The notes: generated from the letters alone by a model not told the origin. DNA of 64,000 nt from Jannaschia sp. W003 (GCF_025144335.1 NZ_CP083539.1:1985501-2049500), one strand, 5' to 3'. Counted from the first letter of the stretch, positions 18,716-33,868 are shown. Numbers and translations are program-made.

Positions 18716-19852
18716 TCACCCCCGCCAGATCCACCCGCCGCCGAACACCCGGCTGCCGTCCGCGCCGTAGAACACGCAGGCCTGGCCCGGGCTCACGCCC
18801 TCCTCGGGGGCGGCGAGCTCGACCTCGGCGGTGGTGGGGCCGGTGGGGCGGACGACCGCCTCGGCGGGGGCGCGGGTGGAGCGGACCTTGACGCCAAGCT
18901 CCCACGCGGGGCGGCTGTCGAAGGGGGCGTCGCCGAGCCAGTTCACCTCGCGCACCGGCACGATGCGGGTGGCGAGCGCGTCCTTCGGCCCGACCACGAC
19001 GCGGCGGGCGTCCGGGTCGAGCTTCACCACGTAGAGGGGATCGGCAAGCCCGCCGATGCCGAGGCCCTTCCGCTGGCCGACGGTGTAGTGGATCACGCCG
19101 CGATGGGTGCCCAGGACGCGGCCGGCGGTGTCGACGATCTCGCCCGGCTCGCCCGCGCCGGGGCGCAACTTCTCGATCACCGAGGCGTAGTCGCCGTTCG
19201 GCACGAAGCAGATGTCCTGGCTGTCGGGCTTGTCGGCCACGGACAGGCCATGCCGCGCGGCCAGCGCGCGCGTCGCGCCCTTGTCGGGCAGGTGCCCGAG
19301 CGGGAAGCGCAGGTAGGCGAGCTGCTCGGCCGTGGTGGAGAACAGGAAGTAGCTCTGGTCGCGCACGGGGTCGGCGGCGCGGTGCAGCTCGGGGCCCCGC
19401 GCGCCCATCTTGCGCTGGATGTAGTGGCCCGTCGCCATGCAGTCGGCGTCGAGGTCCTTCGCCGTCTCCAGGAGGTCGCGGAACTTCACCCGCTCGTTGC
19501 AGCGGATGCAGGGCACCGGGGTCGCGCCGCCGAGGTAGCTGTCGGCGAACTCGTCGATCACCGCCTCGCGGAACGCGTTCTCGTAGTCGAGCACGTAGTG
19601 CGGGAAGCCCATCGCCTCGGCCACGCGGCGCGCGTCGTGGATGTCGCGCCCGGCGCAGCAGGCGCCCTTCTTGGCGAGCGCGGCGCCGTGGTCGTAGAGC
19701 TGCAGCGTTACGCCCACCACGTCGTAGCCCTCGGCGGCGAGCTCGGCGGCCACCACGGAGCTGTCGACGCCTCCCGACATGGCGACCACGACGCGGGTGT
19801 CGGCGGGCGCCTTGGGCAGCCCGAGGGAGTTCAGCTCGGCGTCGAGGGGCAT
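18716..19852 (-). CDS. mnmA: tRNA-specific 2-thiouridylase MnmA
   Basis: Thiolates U34 of tRNA-Lys, -Glu and -Gln. The 378-residue protein has the PP-loop ATP motif SGGVDSS (26-32), the catalytic CxxC-type pair in TPVPCIRCN (Cys115), the second cysteine in [14 protein letters not shown], and RDQSYFLF. Start is the ATG at [10 protein letters not shown] with GGAG upstream; an in-frame ATG 18 codons earlier has no such site. It is divergent from sciP, with 121 bases between. Confidence 0.95.
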   Translation of the reverse strand: MPLDAELNSLGLPKAPADTRVVVAMSGGVDSSVVAAELAAEGYDVVGVTLQLYDHGAALAKKGACCAGRDIHDARRVAEAMGFPHYVLDYENAFREAVIDEFADSYLGGATPVPCIRCNERVKFRDLLETAKDLDADCMATGHYIQRKMGARGPELHRAADPVRDQSYFLFSTTAEQLAYLRFPLGHLPDKGATRALAARHGLSVADKPDSQDICFVPNGDYASVIEKLRPGAGEPGEIVDTAGRVLGTHRGVIHYTVGQRKGLGIGGLADPLYVVKLDPDARRVVVGPKDALATRIVPVREVNWLGDAPFDSRPAWELGVKVRSTRAPAEAVVRPTGPTTAEVELAAPEEGVSPGQACVFYGADGSRVFGGGWIWRG

Positions 19853-19973
19853 GGGGGCATCTCCGGGAATCGGCCGCAGATATAGGAAAATCCCCGGTAT
19901 TCTCAACCCGCGCCTTCACCTCGCGGTAACGCGGCGTGGCCCAACCGGGGGGCGCGCAACCAAGGAGGGAGCG

Positions 19974-20252
19974 ATGTACCTCAGGAAGGGGCCCGGTCCG
20001 CGGGTCGTGACGCTGCCCGACGGCACGCAGATGACGCGGGCGGACCTGCCGCCGCCCGGGACCACGCGCTGGGTCGCCCGGCGCAAGGCAGCCGTGGTGC
20101 GGGGCGTGGAGTCCGGCCTCATCACCATGGACGAGGCGGTGGAGCGCTACGGGCTGAGCGAGGAAGAGTACGCCTCCTGGCGCGAGATGATCTCGCGCTA
20201 CGGGACCGACGGGCTCAAGACCACACTGTTGCAGCAGTTCCGCGTGCCGTAG
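19974..20252 (+). CDS. sciP: SciP, CtrA inhibitory protein (DUF1153)
   Basis: A 92-residue DUF1153 protein. In Caulobacter SciP is a small helix-turn-helix protein that binds CtrA and blocks transcription of CtrA-activated genes. Seen here: the N-terminal [29 protein letters not shown], the helical [21 protein letters not shown] (recognition-helix region) and the end [17 protein letters not shown]. Start ATG has a strong AGGAGGGAG ribosome-binding site. It sits 122 bases before ctrA on the same strand, a close physical link between the regulator and its inhibitor. The role is taken from the family; the gene is recognised with good confidence. Confidence 0.88.
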   Translation: MYLRKGPGPRVVTLPDGTQMTRADLPPPGTTRWVARRKAAVVRGVESGLITMDEAVERYGLSEEEYASWREMISRYGTDGLKTTLLQQFRVP

Positions 20253-20309
20253 GCGACGGGTCCCCGCGCGGTCCCTCCGCCTTGCTCCCGGGCCCCCGGG
20301 CGACGCAAG

Positions 20310-20324
20310 GTAACGGTGTCTTAA
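20310..20324 (+). promoter_or_regulatory. CtrA-like site GTAA-N7-TTAA before ctrA
   Basis: GTAACGGTGTCTTAA has one mismatch from TTAA-N7-TTAA and ends 50 bases before the ctrA ATG. Autoregulation of ctrA is established in Caulobacter. The same 15-mer form (GTAA, then TTAA) occurs before comEC. Confidence 0.55.
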
Positions 20325-20374
20325 CGAATGGCTGCGTAATCTCGCATCCGAGTTCTGATCACCTGGAGAGAGCG

Positions 20375-21082
20375 ATGCGCATCCTGCTGGTAGAAGACGA
20401 TCCGACGACCTCGAAGAGCATCGAGATGATGCTCGGATCGGCCAACCTCAACGTCTACTGCACGGACATGGGCGAAGAGGGCATCGACCTGGCGAAGCTC
20501 TACGACTACGACCTGATCCTCCTCGACCTCAACCTGCCGGACATGAACGGCCACGACGTGCTGCGGCAGCTCCGCCTCAGCCGCATCGAGACGCCGATCC
20601 TGATCCTGTCGGGCTCGGACGACACCGAGAGCAAGATCAAGGGCTTCGGCTTCGGCGCCGACGACTACATGACCAAGCCGTTCCACCGCGACGAGCTGGT
20701 CGCCCGCATCCACGCCATCGTGCGCCGCTCCAAGGGCCATTCGCAGTCGGTGATCCGCACGGGCCGCGTGGCCGTGAACCTCGATGCCAAGTCGGTGGAG
20801 GTGGACGACCAGCCCGTGCACCTGACGGGCAAGGAGTACCAGATGCTGGAGCTCCTGAGTCTGCGGAAGGGCACCACGCTCACGAAGGAGATGTTCCTCA
20901 ACCACCTCTACGGCGGCATGGACGAGCCGGAGCTGAAGATCATCGACGTCTTCATCTGCAAGCTGCGCAAGAAGCTCAGCGAGGCCACGGGCGGCGAGAC
21001 CCACATCGAGACGGTCTGGGGCCGGGGCTACGTTCTGCGCGACCCCGAGCGCAGCACCACGGCGAACCTGGCCACCGCCTGA
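20375..21082 (+). CDS. ctrA: Cell-cycle response regulator CtrA
   Basis: OmpR-type response regulator, target of the CckA-ChpT phosphorelay. The 235-residue protein has a receiver domain (1-118) with the acidic pocket ED (7-8), phospho-acceptor Asp51 ([13 protein letters not shown]) and Lys in [13 protein letters not shown], and a C-terminal winged-helix DNA-binding domain (about 128-222) ending [14 protein letters not shown] and [29 protein letters not shown] is the conserved CtrA start; TGGAGAG lies upstream. In Rhodobacterales CtrA is usually not essential and controls motility, gene transfer agent and competence genes. A probable autoregulatory site lies upstream; a hairpin follows the stop. 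Confidence 0.97.
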   Translation: MRILLVEDDPTTSKSIEMMLGSANLNVYCTDMGEEGIDLAKLYDYDLILLDLNLPDMNGHDVLRQLRLSRIETPILILSGSDDTESKIKGFGFGADDYMTKPFHRDELVARIHAIVRRSKGHSQSVIRTGRVAVNLDAKSVEVDDQPVHLTGKEYQMLELLSLRKGTTLTKEMFLNHLYGGMDEPELKIIDVFICKLRKKLSEATGGETHIETVWGRGYVLRDPERSTTANLATA

Positions 21083-25614
<4,532 letters not shown>

Positions 25615-25660
25615 CCGCGACCTGTTGCGTCCGCGCCGCAGGGCGGAACGAACACGGATC

Positions 25661-25685
25661 GTTCGCATCTGTTCTCCGAAAGTTC
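25661..25685 (+). promoter_or_regulatory. LexA operator (GTTC-N6-GTTC-N7-GTTC) before a 53-residue ORF
   Basis: GTTC words at 25661, 25671 and 25682; the last two give a perfect GTTC-N7-GTTC. The first half, GTTCGCATCTGTTC, differs from the lexA operator's GTTCGCAACCGTTC at only two positions. It lies 46 bases past the recG stop and 64 before the next ATG, so the ORF at 25750 is the only plausible target. Confidence 0.82.
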
Positions 25686-25749
25686 TGGACAGGGAGGGGG
25701 AGGGTATGGGAACAGAAGGGCAACGAGAGCAGCAGCACAGGAGCCGCAA

Positions 25750-25911
25750 ATGGCCCGCACCTTCTTCCGCACCGAACGCCCCGCCCGTCGCCCTGCGGCC
25801 CGCCTGCGCCAGATCCTCCGCCGCGACGATGCGGTGCTCGACGTGCTCGGCGGCGTCTGGCTCGTGACGCTGCTGCTCGGCCTCCTGAACTTGCCCGCGC
25901 TGCTGGCCTGA
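25750..25911 (+). CDS. 53-residue SOS-linked small membrane protein, unknown function
   Basis: I do not recognise a family. The 53-residue protein has a strongly basic N-terminus (nine arginines in the first 25 residues) and one hydrophobic segment at about 28-53 (AVLDVLGGVWLVTLLLGLLN), so it should sit in the inner membrane with its N-terminus inside. The ATG has an AGGAG site at 25740-25744. It is preceded by a LexA operator and followed by a strong terminator at 26055, making a one-gene SOS unit. By analogy with SidA of Caulobacter, a 29-residue SOS-induced membrane protein that blocks division, a checkpoint role is possible; this is inference from context, not sequence similarity. Confidence 0.7.
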   Translation: MARTFFRTERPARRPAARLRQILRRDDAVLDVLGGVWLVTLLLGLLNLPALLA

Positions 25912-26054
25912 CCCATTCCGGCGCCGCCCCGGCGCCACACGTTTCTGCCCGCGTCCCCCACGGCCGGTCGTCCACCGGCCCCGAGGCTTCCGCGCTCGCT
26001 GCCCCGAGCGCGCCGCCGTGGTCCACCCCGGACCGCACGAAGGGACGTCACTTG

Positions 26055-26092
26055 CCGCCGTCTCCGCCATGCGGGGGCGGCGGTCTTTCTTT
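26055..26092 (+). terminator. Strong intrinsic terminator
   Basis: A 13-bp stem (two G-T pairs) with a three-base loop is followed directly by TCTTTCTTT, the best rho-independent terminator in the window. It ends the LexA-controlled transcript and insulates the YdeI-like gene 33 bases downstream. A weaker hairpin with arms GGCCGGT and ACCGGCC sits at 25962-25980. Confidence 0.8.
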
Positions 26093-26124
26093 GCGGGGGG
26101 CGACGCCGCGCGGTAGCCTGGCCC

Positions 26125-26748
26125 ATGATCACCGACGTCGCTCAGTTCTTCGCCGACGGCTGCGGCCGCTGCGCCCGCCACGCGACGCCGGACTGCGGCG
26201 CGCGCCGCCACGCGGGCGCGCTCGCGGCGGCCCGCCGCCTCTGCCTCGACGCGGGATTGGAGGAGGCCGCCAAGTGGGGCCATCCCTGCTACGCCCACGC
26301 GGGCCGCAACGTCGCGATCCTCGGCGCCCACCGCGAGGGCGCGCGGCTGACTTTCTTCCACGCCGCGCTGCTCCGCGACCCCGCGGGGGTGCTGGAGCGC
26401 AAGGGGCCGAACGCCCGCCACCCCGACGCGGTGCGCTTCGCGGACGCCGGCGCCGTTGCCGCGATGGCCGGCCCGGTGACTGCCCTCCTCCGCCAAGCCA
26501 TGATCCACGCCGAGGCGGGCACCCGCGCCCCGCGCGAGGACCGTCCCCTCGACCTGCCCGATGAACTGAGCGACGCCCTCGCAGCCGACACGGAACTCGC
26601 GGCCGCCTTCGAGGCCCTGACCCCCGGCCGCCGCCGCAGCCATGCAATCGTGATCGGCGGTGCCAAGAAGCCCGAGACTCGCCGCGCCCGCATCGCGCGC
26701 CTGCGCCCGCGCATCATGGCGGGGCAGGGCGCGAACGAGCGGCCCTAG
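26125..26748 (+). CDS. YdeI/OmpD-associated family protein (DUF1801-like)
   Basis: A 207-residue cytoplasmic protein. The first 120 residues match the DUF1801/YdeI fold: the [23 protein letters not shown] stretch and [11 protein letters not shown] are the conserved core. The C-terminal part (about 145-200) carries the family's [47 protein letters not shown], which resembles the YdeI extension. In E. coli and Bacillus relatives the role is unclear (links to antimicrobial peptide tolerance have been proposed). It is monocistronic and its stop overlaps the convergent Fe-S scaffold gene by four bases. Confidence 0.8.
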   Translation: MITDVAQFFADGCGRCARHATPDCGARRHAGALAAARRLCLDAGLEEAAKWGHPCYAHAGRNVAILGAHREGARLTFFHAALLRDPAGVLERKGPNARHPDAVRFADAGAVAAMAGPVTALLRQAMIHAEAGTRAPREDRPLDLPDELSDALAADTELAAAFEALTPGRRRSHAIVIGGAKKPETRRARIARLRPRIMAGQGANERP

Positions 26749-27197
26749 GCCTCGGCCCGCGCCGCCATCACCTGCTCCATCGCGTCCACGGTGGCGTCCA
26801 GCGCCAAGAGGATGGACGCGTGGCGGTTTCGGTAGTCGCGCGCCGGGACCAGCACCTCCAGCCCGTCGAACGGGGCCGAAGGCACCGGCCCGCCCTCGCG
26901 CAGCATCGCGCGCAGCTCGTCGCGGGCCCGCCGCACCTCGCCTTCCGTCCGCCCCACCATCGCCGCCCCCGACACCGCCGCCGAGGCCTGCCCCAGCGCG
27001 CAGGCCTTCACGTCCTGGCTGTAGCGCGCGATCCGGCCCTGCGGGTCGAGGTCCAGCGACACCGTCACGGTCGACCCGCACAGCGGCGAGCGCGCCTTGG
27101 CCGTGGCCTCGGGGGCATCCAGAGGCTCCGTCGCGGGCATGTCGGCCGCGAGCGCCAGGATGCGCCCCGAGTAGAGCTTGATCAGGTCGTCCGACAT
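26745..27197 (-). CDS. NifU/IscU-like iron-sulfur cluster assembly scaffold protein
   Basis: A 150-residue protein of the NifU N-terminal (SufU/IscU) fold. Conserved features are the start [16 protein letters not shown], Cys40 in [15 protein letters not shown] and Cys66 in [14 protein letters not shown]. The third cluster-ligand cysteine of IscU/SufU is not present: the equivalent segment reads NRHASILL, with His-Ala. It may therefore act in sulfur or cluster transfer in a way different from IscU, or be a paralogue. No other isc/suf genes are nearby. It is convergent with the YdeI-like gene and divergent from hisI. Confidence 0.82.
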   Translation of the reverse strand: MSDDLIKLYSGRILALAADMPATEPLDAPEATAKARSPLCGSTVTVSLDLDPQGRIARYSQDVKACALGQASAAVSGAAMVGRTEGEVRRARDELRAMLREGGPVPSAPFDGLEVLVPARDYRNRHASILLALDATVDAMEQVMAARAEA

Positions 27198-27263
27198 GCC
27201 GTTCCCTTCCGTGCCGCCGGCCTGCTACGTAGCGGCGCGAGGTCCACAGGAAAAGGCGACGCG

Positions 27264-27632
27264 ATGTCCTTCGATCCCTCCACCCTGCGTTACGACGACC
27301 GCGGCCTGATTCCCGCCATCGCCCAGGACCACGAGACGGGCGAGGTGCTGATGATGGCGTGGATGAACGCCGACGCCGTCGCCGAGACCCTGGCCACGGG
27401 CCGCGTCTGCTACTGGTCGCGCTCGCGCCAGGCCCCGTGGCGCAAGGGCGAGACCTCGGGCCACGTGCAGCGCCTCGTGGAGATGCGCGTCGACTGCGAC
27501 CGCGACTGCCTGCTCCTGCGCGTCGATCAGCGCGGCCCCGCCTGCCACACCAACCGCCGCTCGTGCTTCTACGTGGCCGTCCGGGACGGCGGGGAGCGCG
27601 AGATCATGGCGCCCGAACCCAGCCCCACTTGA
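27264..27632 (+). CDS. hisI: Phosphoribosyl-AMP cyclohydrolase
   Basis: Opens the purine ring of phosphoribosyl-AMP in the third step of histidine synthesis. The 122-residue protein is a stand-alone HisI without a HisE domain, as usual in alphaproteobacteria. Motifs: [37 protein letters not shown], the metal-binding Asp and Cys in DCDRDCLLL, and the Zn ligand in [11 protein letters not shown]. The ATG has AGGAAAAGG upstream. No other his genes are in the window. Confidence 0.96.
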   Translation: MSFDPSTLRYDDRGLIPAIAQDHETGEVLMMAWMNADAVAETLATGRVCYWSRSRQAPWRKGETSGHVQRLVEMRVDCDRDCLLLRVDQRGPACHTNRRSCFYVAVRDGGEREIMAPEPSPT

Positions 27633-27685
27633 ACCGTTACCGCTAACATGGCATTGCCCCGGCAACCCATGACGGAGGACGCCCC

Positions 27686-29491
<1,806 letters not shown>

Positions 29492-29538
29492 GCCGCCCCC
29501 CGCTAACCTCGCCGCACCCAACCGCACGGAAGACCGCC

Positions 29539-30171
29539 ATGACCCCGCAAGACCAGTCCAAGGCCGCCCATGACATCTGCACCCGCGCCCCCGTGGTGCC
29601 GGTGCTGGTGCTCGACGACGCCGACAAGGCCCGCAGCCTCGCCGAGGCGCTCGTCGCCGGCGGGCTGCCCGCGCTGGAGGTGACGCTGCGCACCCCCGCC
29701 GCACTCGACTGCATCCGCGCCATGGCCGAGGTCGAGGGCGGCATCGTCGGCGCCGGCACCCTGCTGACGCCCGAGGACGTGCGTGCCGCCAAGGCCGCGG
29801 GCGCCCGCTTCGGCGTCTCGCCCGGCGCCACCGACACGCTGCTGCAGGCCTGCATCGACGAGGACCTGCCGCTGCTGCCCGGCGCCGCCACCGCCTCCGA
29901 GGCCATGCGCCTGCTGGAGCGCGGCTGGGACATGCTCAAGTTCTTCCCCGCCGAGGCCGCCGGCGGCGCGCCCGCGGTGAAGTCCATCGGCGCCCCGATC
30001 CCCCAGATCCGCTTCTGCCCCACGGGCGGCGTGACGCCCGCCAACAAGGCCGACTACCTCAAGCTCCCCAACGTGGTCTGCGTCGGCGGCTCCTGGGTCG
30101 CGCCGGCGGACAAGGTGGCCGCGGGCGACTGGGCGGGCATCGAGACGCTGGCCCGCGAGGCCCGCAGCTAG
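29539..30171 (+). CDS. eda: KDPG aldolase (2-dehydro-3-deoxy-phosphogluconate aldolase)
   Basis: Splits KDPG into pyruvate and glyceraldehyde 3-phosphate. The 210-residue class I aldolase has GLPALEVTLRTPAAL with the catalytic Glu, VGAGTLLTPEDV, FGVSPGATD and the Schiff-base Lys in MLKFFPAEAAGG, then CPTGGVTPAN. It may also act on 2-keto-4-hydroxyglutarate, as is known for the family. Likely co-transcribed with edd. Confidence 0.96.
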   Translation: MTPQDQSKAAHDICTRAPVVPVLVLDDADKARSLAEALVAGGLPALEVTLRTPAALDCIRAMAEVEGGIVGAGTLLTPEDVRAAKAAGARFGVSPGATDTLLQACIDEDLPLLPGAATASEAMRLLERGWDMLKFFPAEAAGGAPAVKSIGAPIPQIRFCPTGGVTPANKADYLKLPNVVCVGGSWVAPADKVAAGDWAGIETLAREARS

Positions 30172-30232
30172 CCTCTTGCGAACGGCGCGCCGCGCGCCCT
30201 AATCGGCGCGCGCGCCCTCTGGAGTCACGCGG

Positions 30233-32020
30233 ATGCTGTTCGATCTGGGCGCCCTCGCGCCCTGGGTGGCCCTGGCCTTGCTGCTGGCGGTGTTCGCCGG
30301 CTTCATCCTGGAGCGGCGCCCCCCCGAGGTGGTGGCCCTCGCGGGCGCCGGCGCCGCGCTCCTCCTCGGCCTCGCGGGCACCGACGAGCTGCTCGCCGCC
30401 ATCGCCAACCCCGCGCCCGCCACCATCGGCGCCATGTTCGTGCTCTCGGCCGCGCTCGTGCGCACCGGCGTGCTCGACTTCGTGTCCCTGCGCCTCCTGC
30501 GCGGGGCCTCCGCCCGCCCCAAGGCCACCGTCGCGGCCTTCTTCGTCGTTGCCGCCGCCGCCTCGGCCTTCATGAACAACACGCCCGTCGTCATGGTGCT
30601 GATCCCCGTGGTCTACACCATCGCGCGCGAGCTGGCCGCGCCCGCCTCGCGCTTCCTGATCCCGCTCTCCTACGTGGTGATCCTGGGCGGCACCTGCTCG
30701 CTGGTCGGCACCTCCACCAACCTCCTCGTGGACGGCGTGGCGCGCGACCTCGGGATGGCCCCCTTCGGCCTGTTCGAGATCGCCCCCCTCGGCATCGTCC
30801 TCGCCGTCGTCGGCGGCGGCTTCCTGGCCCTGGCCGCGCCGCGCCTCCTGCCGGATCGCGAAGGCGTGGGCGAGCGTGCCGCCCGCTCGGGCCGCAAGGC
30901 CTGGACGCTGGAGCTGGAGATCCCCGAGGGCTCGCGCCTCGCGGGCAGCGCCCTCGGGGAAGTGCCCGAGTTCCGCCGCGGCGGCGGCCGCGTGATCGAC
31001 GTGGTGCGCGCCGGCCGCTCCCTGCGCGAGGCGCTGTCCACCGTGCGCCTCGAGCCGCGCGACCGCGTCGTCCTGCGCACCACCGGCGAGGAGGTCATGA
31101 GCCTGCGCGAGGGCCGCCCCGACGGCCTCCTGATCCCCGGCGCCGAGATGCGCGACGCCCGCCGCCACGCCGTCATGGAGGTGCTGGTCGGCCCCGCCTC
31201 CGTGGCCGTGGGCCGGGCCTTGAGCGACCTCGGCTGGCGCCGCCTCCACGGCGTGCATCCCGTGGCCGTGCACCGCCGCGGCGGGGCGCTCAGCATGGAC
31301 GCCGGCGCGCCCAACGCGCTGGAGCCGGGCGACGTGGTGCTGCTCGACGGCCCCCCCGAGAGCATCGAAGCCCTCGCCCGCGCCGAGGGCCTCGTGGTCC
31401 TCGCCCCCACCGACGCGCGACCCTTCCGGCGCGGGCGCGCGCCGATCGCGCTCGCCGTGCTGGCCGGGGTGGTGATCGGCGCCGCCCTGAACCTCGCGCC
31501 GATCCTGCCCCTCGCCGTGGTCGGCGTCGCCATCGTCCTCATCACCGGCTGCATCGACCCCGACGAGGGCATCGGCGCCATCGACGGCCGCCTGCTCCTG
31601 CTCGTGGTCTCCATGCTCCTGCTCGGCGGCACGCTGGACCGCTCGGGCGCGCTCACGATGATCGTGGACGCGCTCGCCCCCGCGCTCGCCGCGGTCGGCC
31701 CGCTGGCCGCCCTGGCGGCGGTCTATGCGCTGACCTCGATCCTCACCGAGATCGCCACCAACAACGCCGTCGCGGTCGTCCTGGCCCCCATCGCGGCGGC
31801 GCTCGCCGCGCAGCTCGGCCTCGACCCGCGCCCCTTCGTGGTGGCGGTCATGTTCGGCGCCTCGGCCTCCTTCGCGACCCCGATCGGCTACCAGACCAAC
31901 ACGATGGTGTACGGCGCCGGCGGCTACCGCTTCTCGGACTTCCTGCGCATCGGCGTGCCCATGAACCTCGTCTGCGGCGCGGTCACGGTGCTGCTGGTCC
32001 CGCTGATCTGGCCGTTCTGA
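30233..32020 (+). CDS. SLC13-family (divalent anion/Na+ symporter-like) transporter with RCK_C domains
   Basis: A 595-residue membrane protein. Membrane segments run at about 8-60, 65-85, 95-130, 140-165 and 178-205, then a soluble block (about 215-395) with two TrkA-C/RCK_C-like units (LELEIPEGSRLAGSALGEVP and AVMEVLVGPASVAVGRALSDLGW), then further segments to the end. The SLC13/DASS signature appears as SAFMNNTPVVMVLIPVV and LTEIATNNAVAVVLAPIA, plus GGTCSLVGTSTNLLV. The double-RCK layout is found in sulfate and other anion permeases of marine bacteria; the substrate is unknown. A GGAG site precedes the ATG. It lies 61 bases after eda. Confidence 0.88.
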   Translation: MLFDLGALAPWVALALLLAVFAGFILERRPPEVVALAGAGAALLLGLAGTDELLAAIANPAPATIGAMFVLSAALVRTGVLDFVSLRLLRGASARPKATVAAFFVVAAAASAFMNNTPVVMVLIPVVYTIARELAAPASRFLIPLSYVVILGGTCSLVGTSTNLLVDGVARDLGMAPFGLFEIAPLGIVLAVVGGGFLALAAPRLLPDREGVGERAARSGRKAWTLELEIPEGSRLAGSALGEVPEFRRGGGRVIDVVRAGRSLREALSTVRLEPRDRVVLRTTGEEVMSLREGRPDGLLIPGAEMRDARRHAVMEVLVGPASVAVGRALSDLGWRRLHGVHPVAVHRRGGALSMDAGAPNALEPGDVVLLDGPPESIEALARAEGLVVLAPTDARPFRRGRAPIALAVLAGVVIGAALNLAPILPLAVVGVAIVLITGCIDPDEGIGAIDGRLLLLVVSMLLLGGTLDRSGALTMIVDALAPALAAVGPLAALAAVYALTSILTEIATNNAVAVVLAPIAAALAAQLGLDPRPFVVAVMFGASASFATPIGYQTNTMVYGAGGYRFSDFLRIGVPMNLVCGAVTVLLVPLIWPF

Positions 32021-32059
32021 GCAGGGCAGGGCACTCCGCCCGCCCTTACGCGACGCACG

Positions 32060-32079
32060 CCCCGGCCCCCGAGCCGGGG
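32060..32079. terminator. Hairpin between convergent genes
   Basis: CCCCGGC and GCCGGGG arms in the 100-bp gap between the SLC13 stop and the mttB-family stop. The wider string at 32059-32083 belongs to the recurrent GCCCCGG...CCGGGGC class seen also near 36112 and 47144-47285. Probably a bidirectional terminator. Confidence 0.55.
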
Positions 32080-32120
32080 CCCCAGCCCACCAAGAGGGCA
32101 CCCGCCCCGTAGCGAAGCAC

Positions 32121-33641
32121 CTAAACCAACTCCGGAAACATCCCCCGCACCACCCGCTCCACGTCCGGCGCCAGCGCCGCCGGGTTCGGCCCCGCCAGGA
32201 TCGCGTCCATCCGCGCCCGCGCGCCCGCCACCAGCGCGGGCCGCTGCCGCTCCTCCCACTCCTTGGGGGAACTCCGGTCCGCCACCCGCGGATACACGTA
32301 CTCGCTTTGCATCACCGACAGCGTGGCATCGGTCCCGAGGTAGTGCCCCGGCCCCCCGAGACAGACGCCGCGCATCGTCTCCAGCGACAGCGCGTCGTCG
32401 TCGACCTCCACGCCCCGAACGCAGCGCAGCGCCGCCCCGATCATGTCGTCGCCGAGCACGAGGCTCTCCGGGCAGAACCCCATCAGCGAGCCGTGCATGC
32501 CCGCGCTCTCGTACACCATGTTCAGCCCGGCCAGCCCGGCCAGCACGTCCGACATGCCCTGCTCCCAGCCGGCCTGCATGTCGGGCAGCTTGGCGTCCGC
32601 CATGCCCGCCGCCGCGCCCCCCGGCAGCCCGTAGAAGCGGCTCATCTGAGCGCAGGCCGCCGTCAGCAGCGCCTGCTCGCCCGAGCCGCCCGACATCGCC
32701 CCGGTCCGAAGGTCCGACACGAAGGGCCACGTCCCGAACACCGCCGAATGCCCGGGCGCCACGCTGTTCACGTAGACGACGCCCGCCAGGCACTCCGCCA
32801 CCGCCTGCATCACCGCGCCCGCCAGCGGCGCCGGCGCCGTGGCCCCGGCCTGGCCGGCCGACAGCAGCAGCACCGGCATGCCGCCCCGGATGCACGCCTC
32901 CATGGTCTCGCAGCTCTCGGTGGCGAACTTCATGGGCGGCACCACGAAGCAGTTCGAGTTCGACACGAAGGGCCGCTCCCGCCACGCCGCCTCGCCGCCC
33001 GCGACCGCATGGAGGTAGTCCAGCGCCGGCCTCACGCTCTCGGGCTCCGCGAAGCTGGTCCCGACGTGCTTGCGCGTGCCCGTGACGCAGGCGTGGATCG
33101 TGTTGAGGTCGAGCGAGCGGTTGCACGGCATGTCCCGCGCCACCATCACCCGCTGGAAGAAGTGAATGTTGTCGAGCCCTTCGGCCAGCCGCGCCGCCTC
33201 ATGGAGGTCCGCCAGCCGAGACTCGCGGTAGGTGCCGGTCTCCATGTCCACGTAGTGGACGGCGGCCCCCGCCGTGCCGTAGTGGACGCGCGCCCCCTCC
33301 AGCAGCAGATCGTGCTCAGGCGCGCGCCCGTGCAGCGTGATGCCCCGCGCGGCGCGTCCCAGCATGTCCTCCACCAGCGCGTTCGGGAACCGAAGCCGTC
33401 CGTCCGCGCCCAGCTCCGCCCCCGCCGCCGTCATCGCCTCCACGCCCGAGGGCGGGGCGTCGGCCAGCCCGATCTCGGCGAGCGCGCGCAGCGCGGTGCG
33501 GTGGACCCGCTCCACCTCTTCGTCCGTGAGCGGGGCGTAGCGGCCTCCTTCGAGCCCCGGGCGCACGGGGCGCACGGCCTCGGGCAGGGCGGAGCGGCGG
33601 GCGAGGTGGCGGGCGGCGCGGCCGCCGGATCGGCTGGACAT
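32121..33641 (-). CDS. MttB-family (non-pyrrolysine) methyltransferase
   Basis: A 506-residue member of the trimethylamine methyltransferase family. Motifs include GTAGAAVHYVDMETG, HACVTGTRKHVGTSF, NSNCFVVPPMKFA, VYVNSVAPGHSAVFGTWPFVSDLRTGAMSGGSGEQAL and GGPGHYLGTDATL near the end. The frame is open without an in-frame amber codon, so it is of the type lacking pyrrolysine; characterised relatives demethylate glycine betaine, proline betaine or carnitine by passing the methyl group to a corrinoid protein. No corrinoid protein or activase gene is visible nearby, so partner and substrate are unknown. It is downstream of the decarboxylase on the same strand, 246 bases away. Confidence 0.88.
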   Translation of the reverse strand: MSSRSGGRAARHLARRSALPEAVRPVRPGLEGGRYAPLTDEEVERVHRTALRALAEIGLADAPPSGVEAMTAAGAELGADGRLRFPNALVEDMLGRAARGITLHGRAPEHDLLLEGARVHYGTAGAAVHYVDMETGTYRESRLADLHEAARLAEGLDNIHFFQRVMVARDMPCNRSLDLNTIHACVTGTRKHVGTSFAEPESVRPALDYLHAVAGGEAAWRERPFVSNSNCFVVPPMKFATESCETMEACIRGGMPVLLLSAGQAGATAPAPLAGAVMQAVAECLAGVVYVNSVAPGHSAVFGTWPFVSDLRTGAMSGGSGEQALLTAACAQMSRFYGLPGGAAAGMADAKLPDMQAGWEQGMSDVLAGLAGLNMVYESAGMHGSLMGFCPESLVLGDDMIGAALRCVRGVEVDDDALSLETMRGVCLGGPGHYLGTDATLSVMQSEYVYPRVADRSSPKEWEERQRPALVAGARARMDAILAGPNPAALAPDVERVVRGMFPELV

Positions 33642-33833
33642 GGGGGCAGGCTCCGAGGGGGCAGGGGGAGGGCTCAGATCCCCCGAGGGCGCCCCCGCGC
33701 CGCCCGCCCCCGGCGGGCGCCGATCGTCCGGTCCGTGCGGATCGAGACTGCGTCCATGAGGGGGATGGTGAGATGCCGTTCGTCGCCCGTCTCGCTCGTT
33801 TGCGACACGGGTGTCTGTGGGCGACGTTCGGAA

Positions 33834-33868
33834 CCGGGGCTCTGCCCCGGACCCCGAGGTATTTCCGG
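33834..33868 (-). repeat. Dispersed 3'-end element, copy 1
   Basis: A CCGGGGC-TCT-GCCCCGG hairpin (33834-33850) joined to CCCCGAGGTATTTCCGG (33852-33868), 20 bases beyond the decarboxylase stop. Read on the minus strand it follows that gene, as the other copies follow cysS (37800) and the squalene-synthase-like gene (41033). Confidence 0.65.

Noticed and set aside
25706..25867. Alternative ORF starting at the ATG at 25706, overlapping the 53-residue ORF
   Set aside because: No ribosome-binding site match of AGGAG type at proper distance, and its polar Ser/Ala/Pro-rich translation lacks any protein-like feature compared with the helix in the chosen frame.
32121..33641. Pyrrolysine (read-through amber) in the MttB-family gene
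   Set aside because: The frame is open through its full length without an internal TAG, so no pyrrolysine is indicated.
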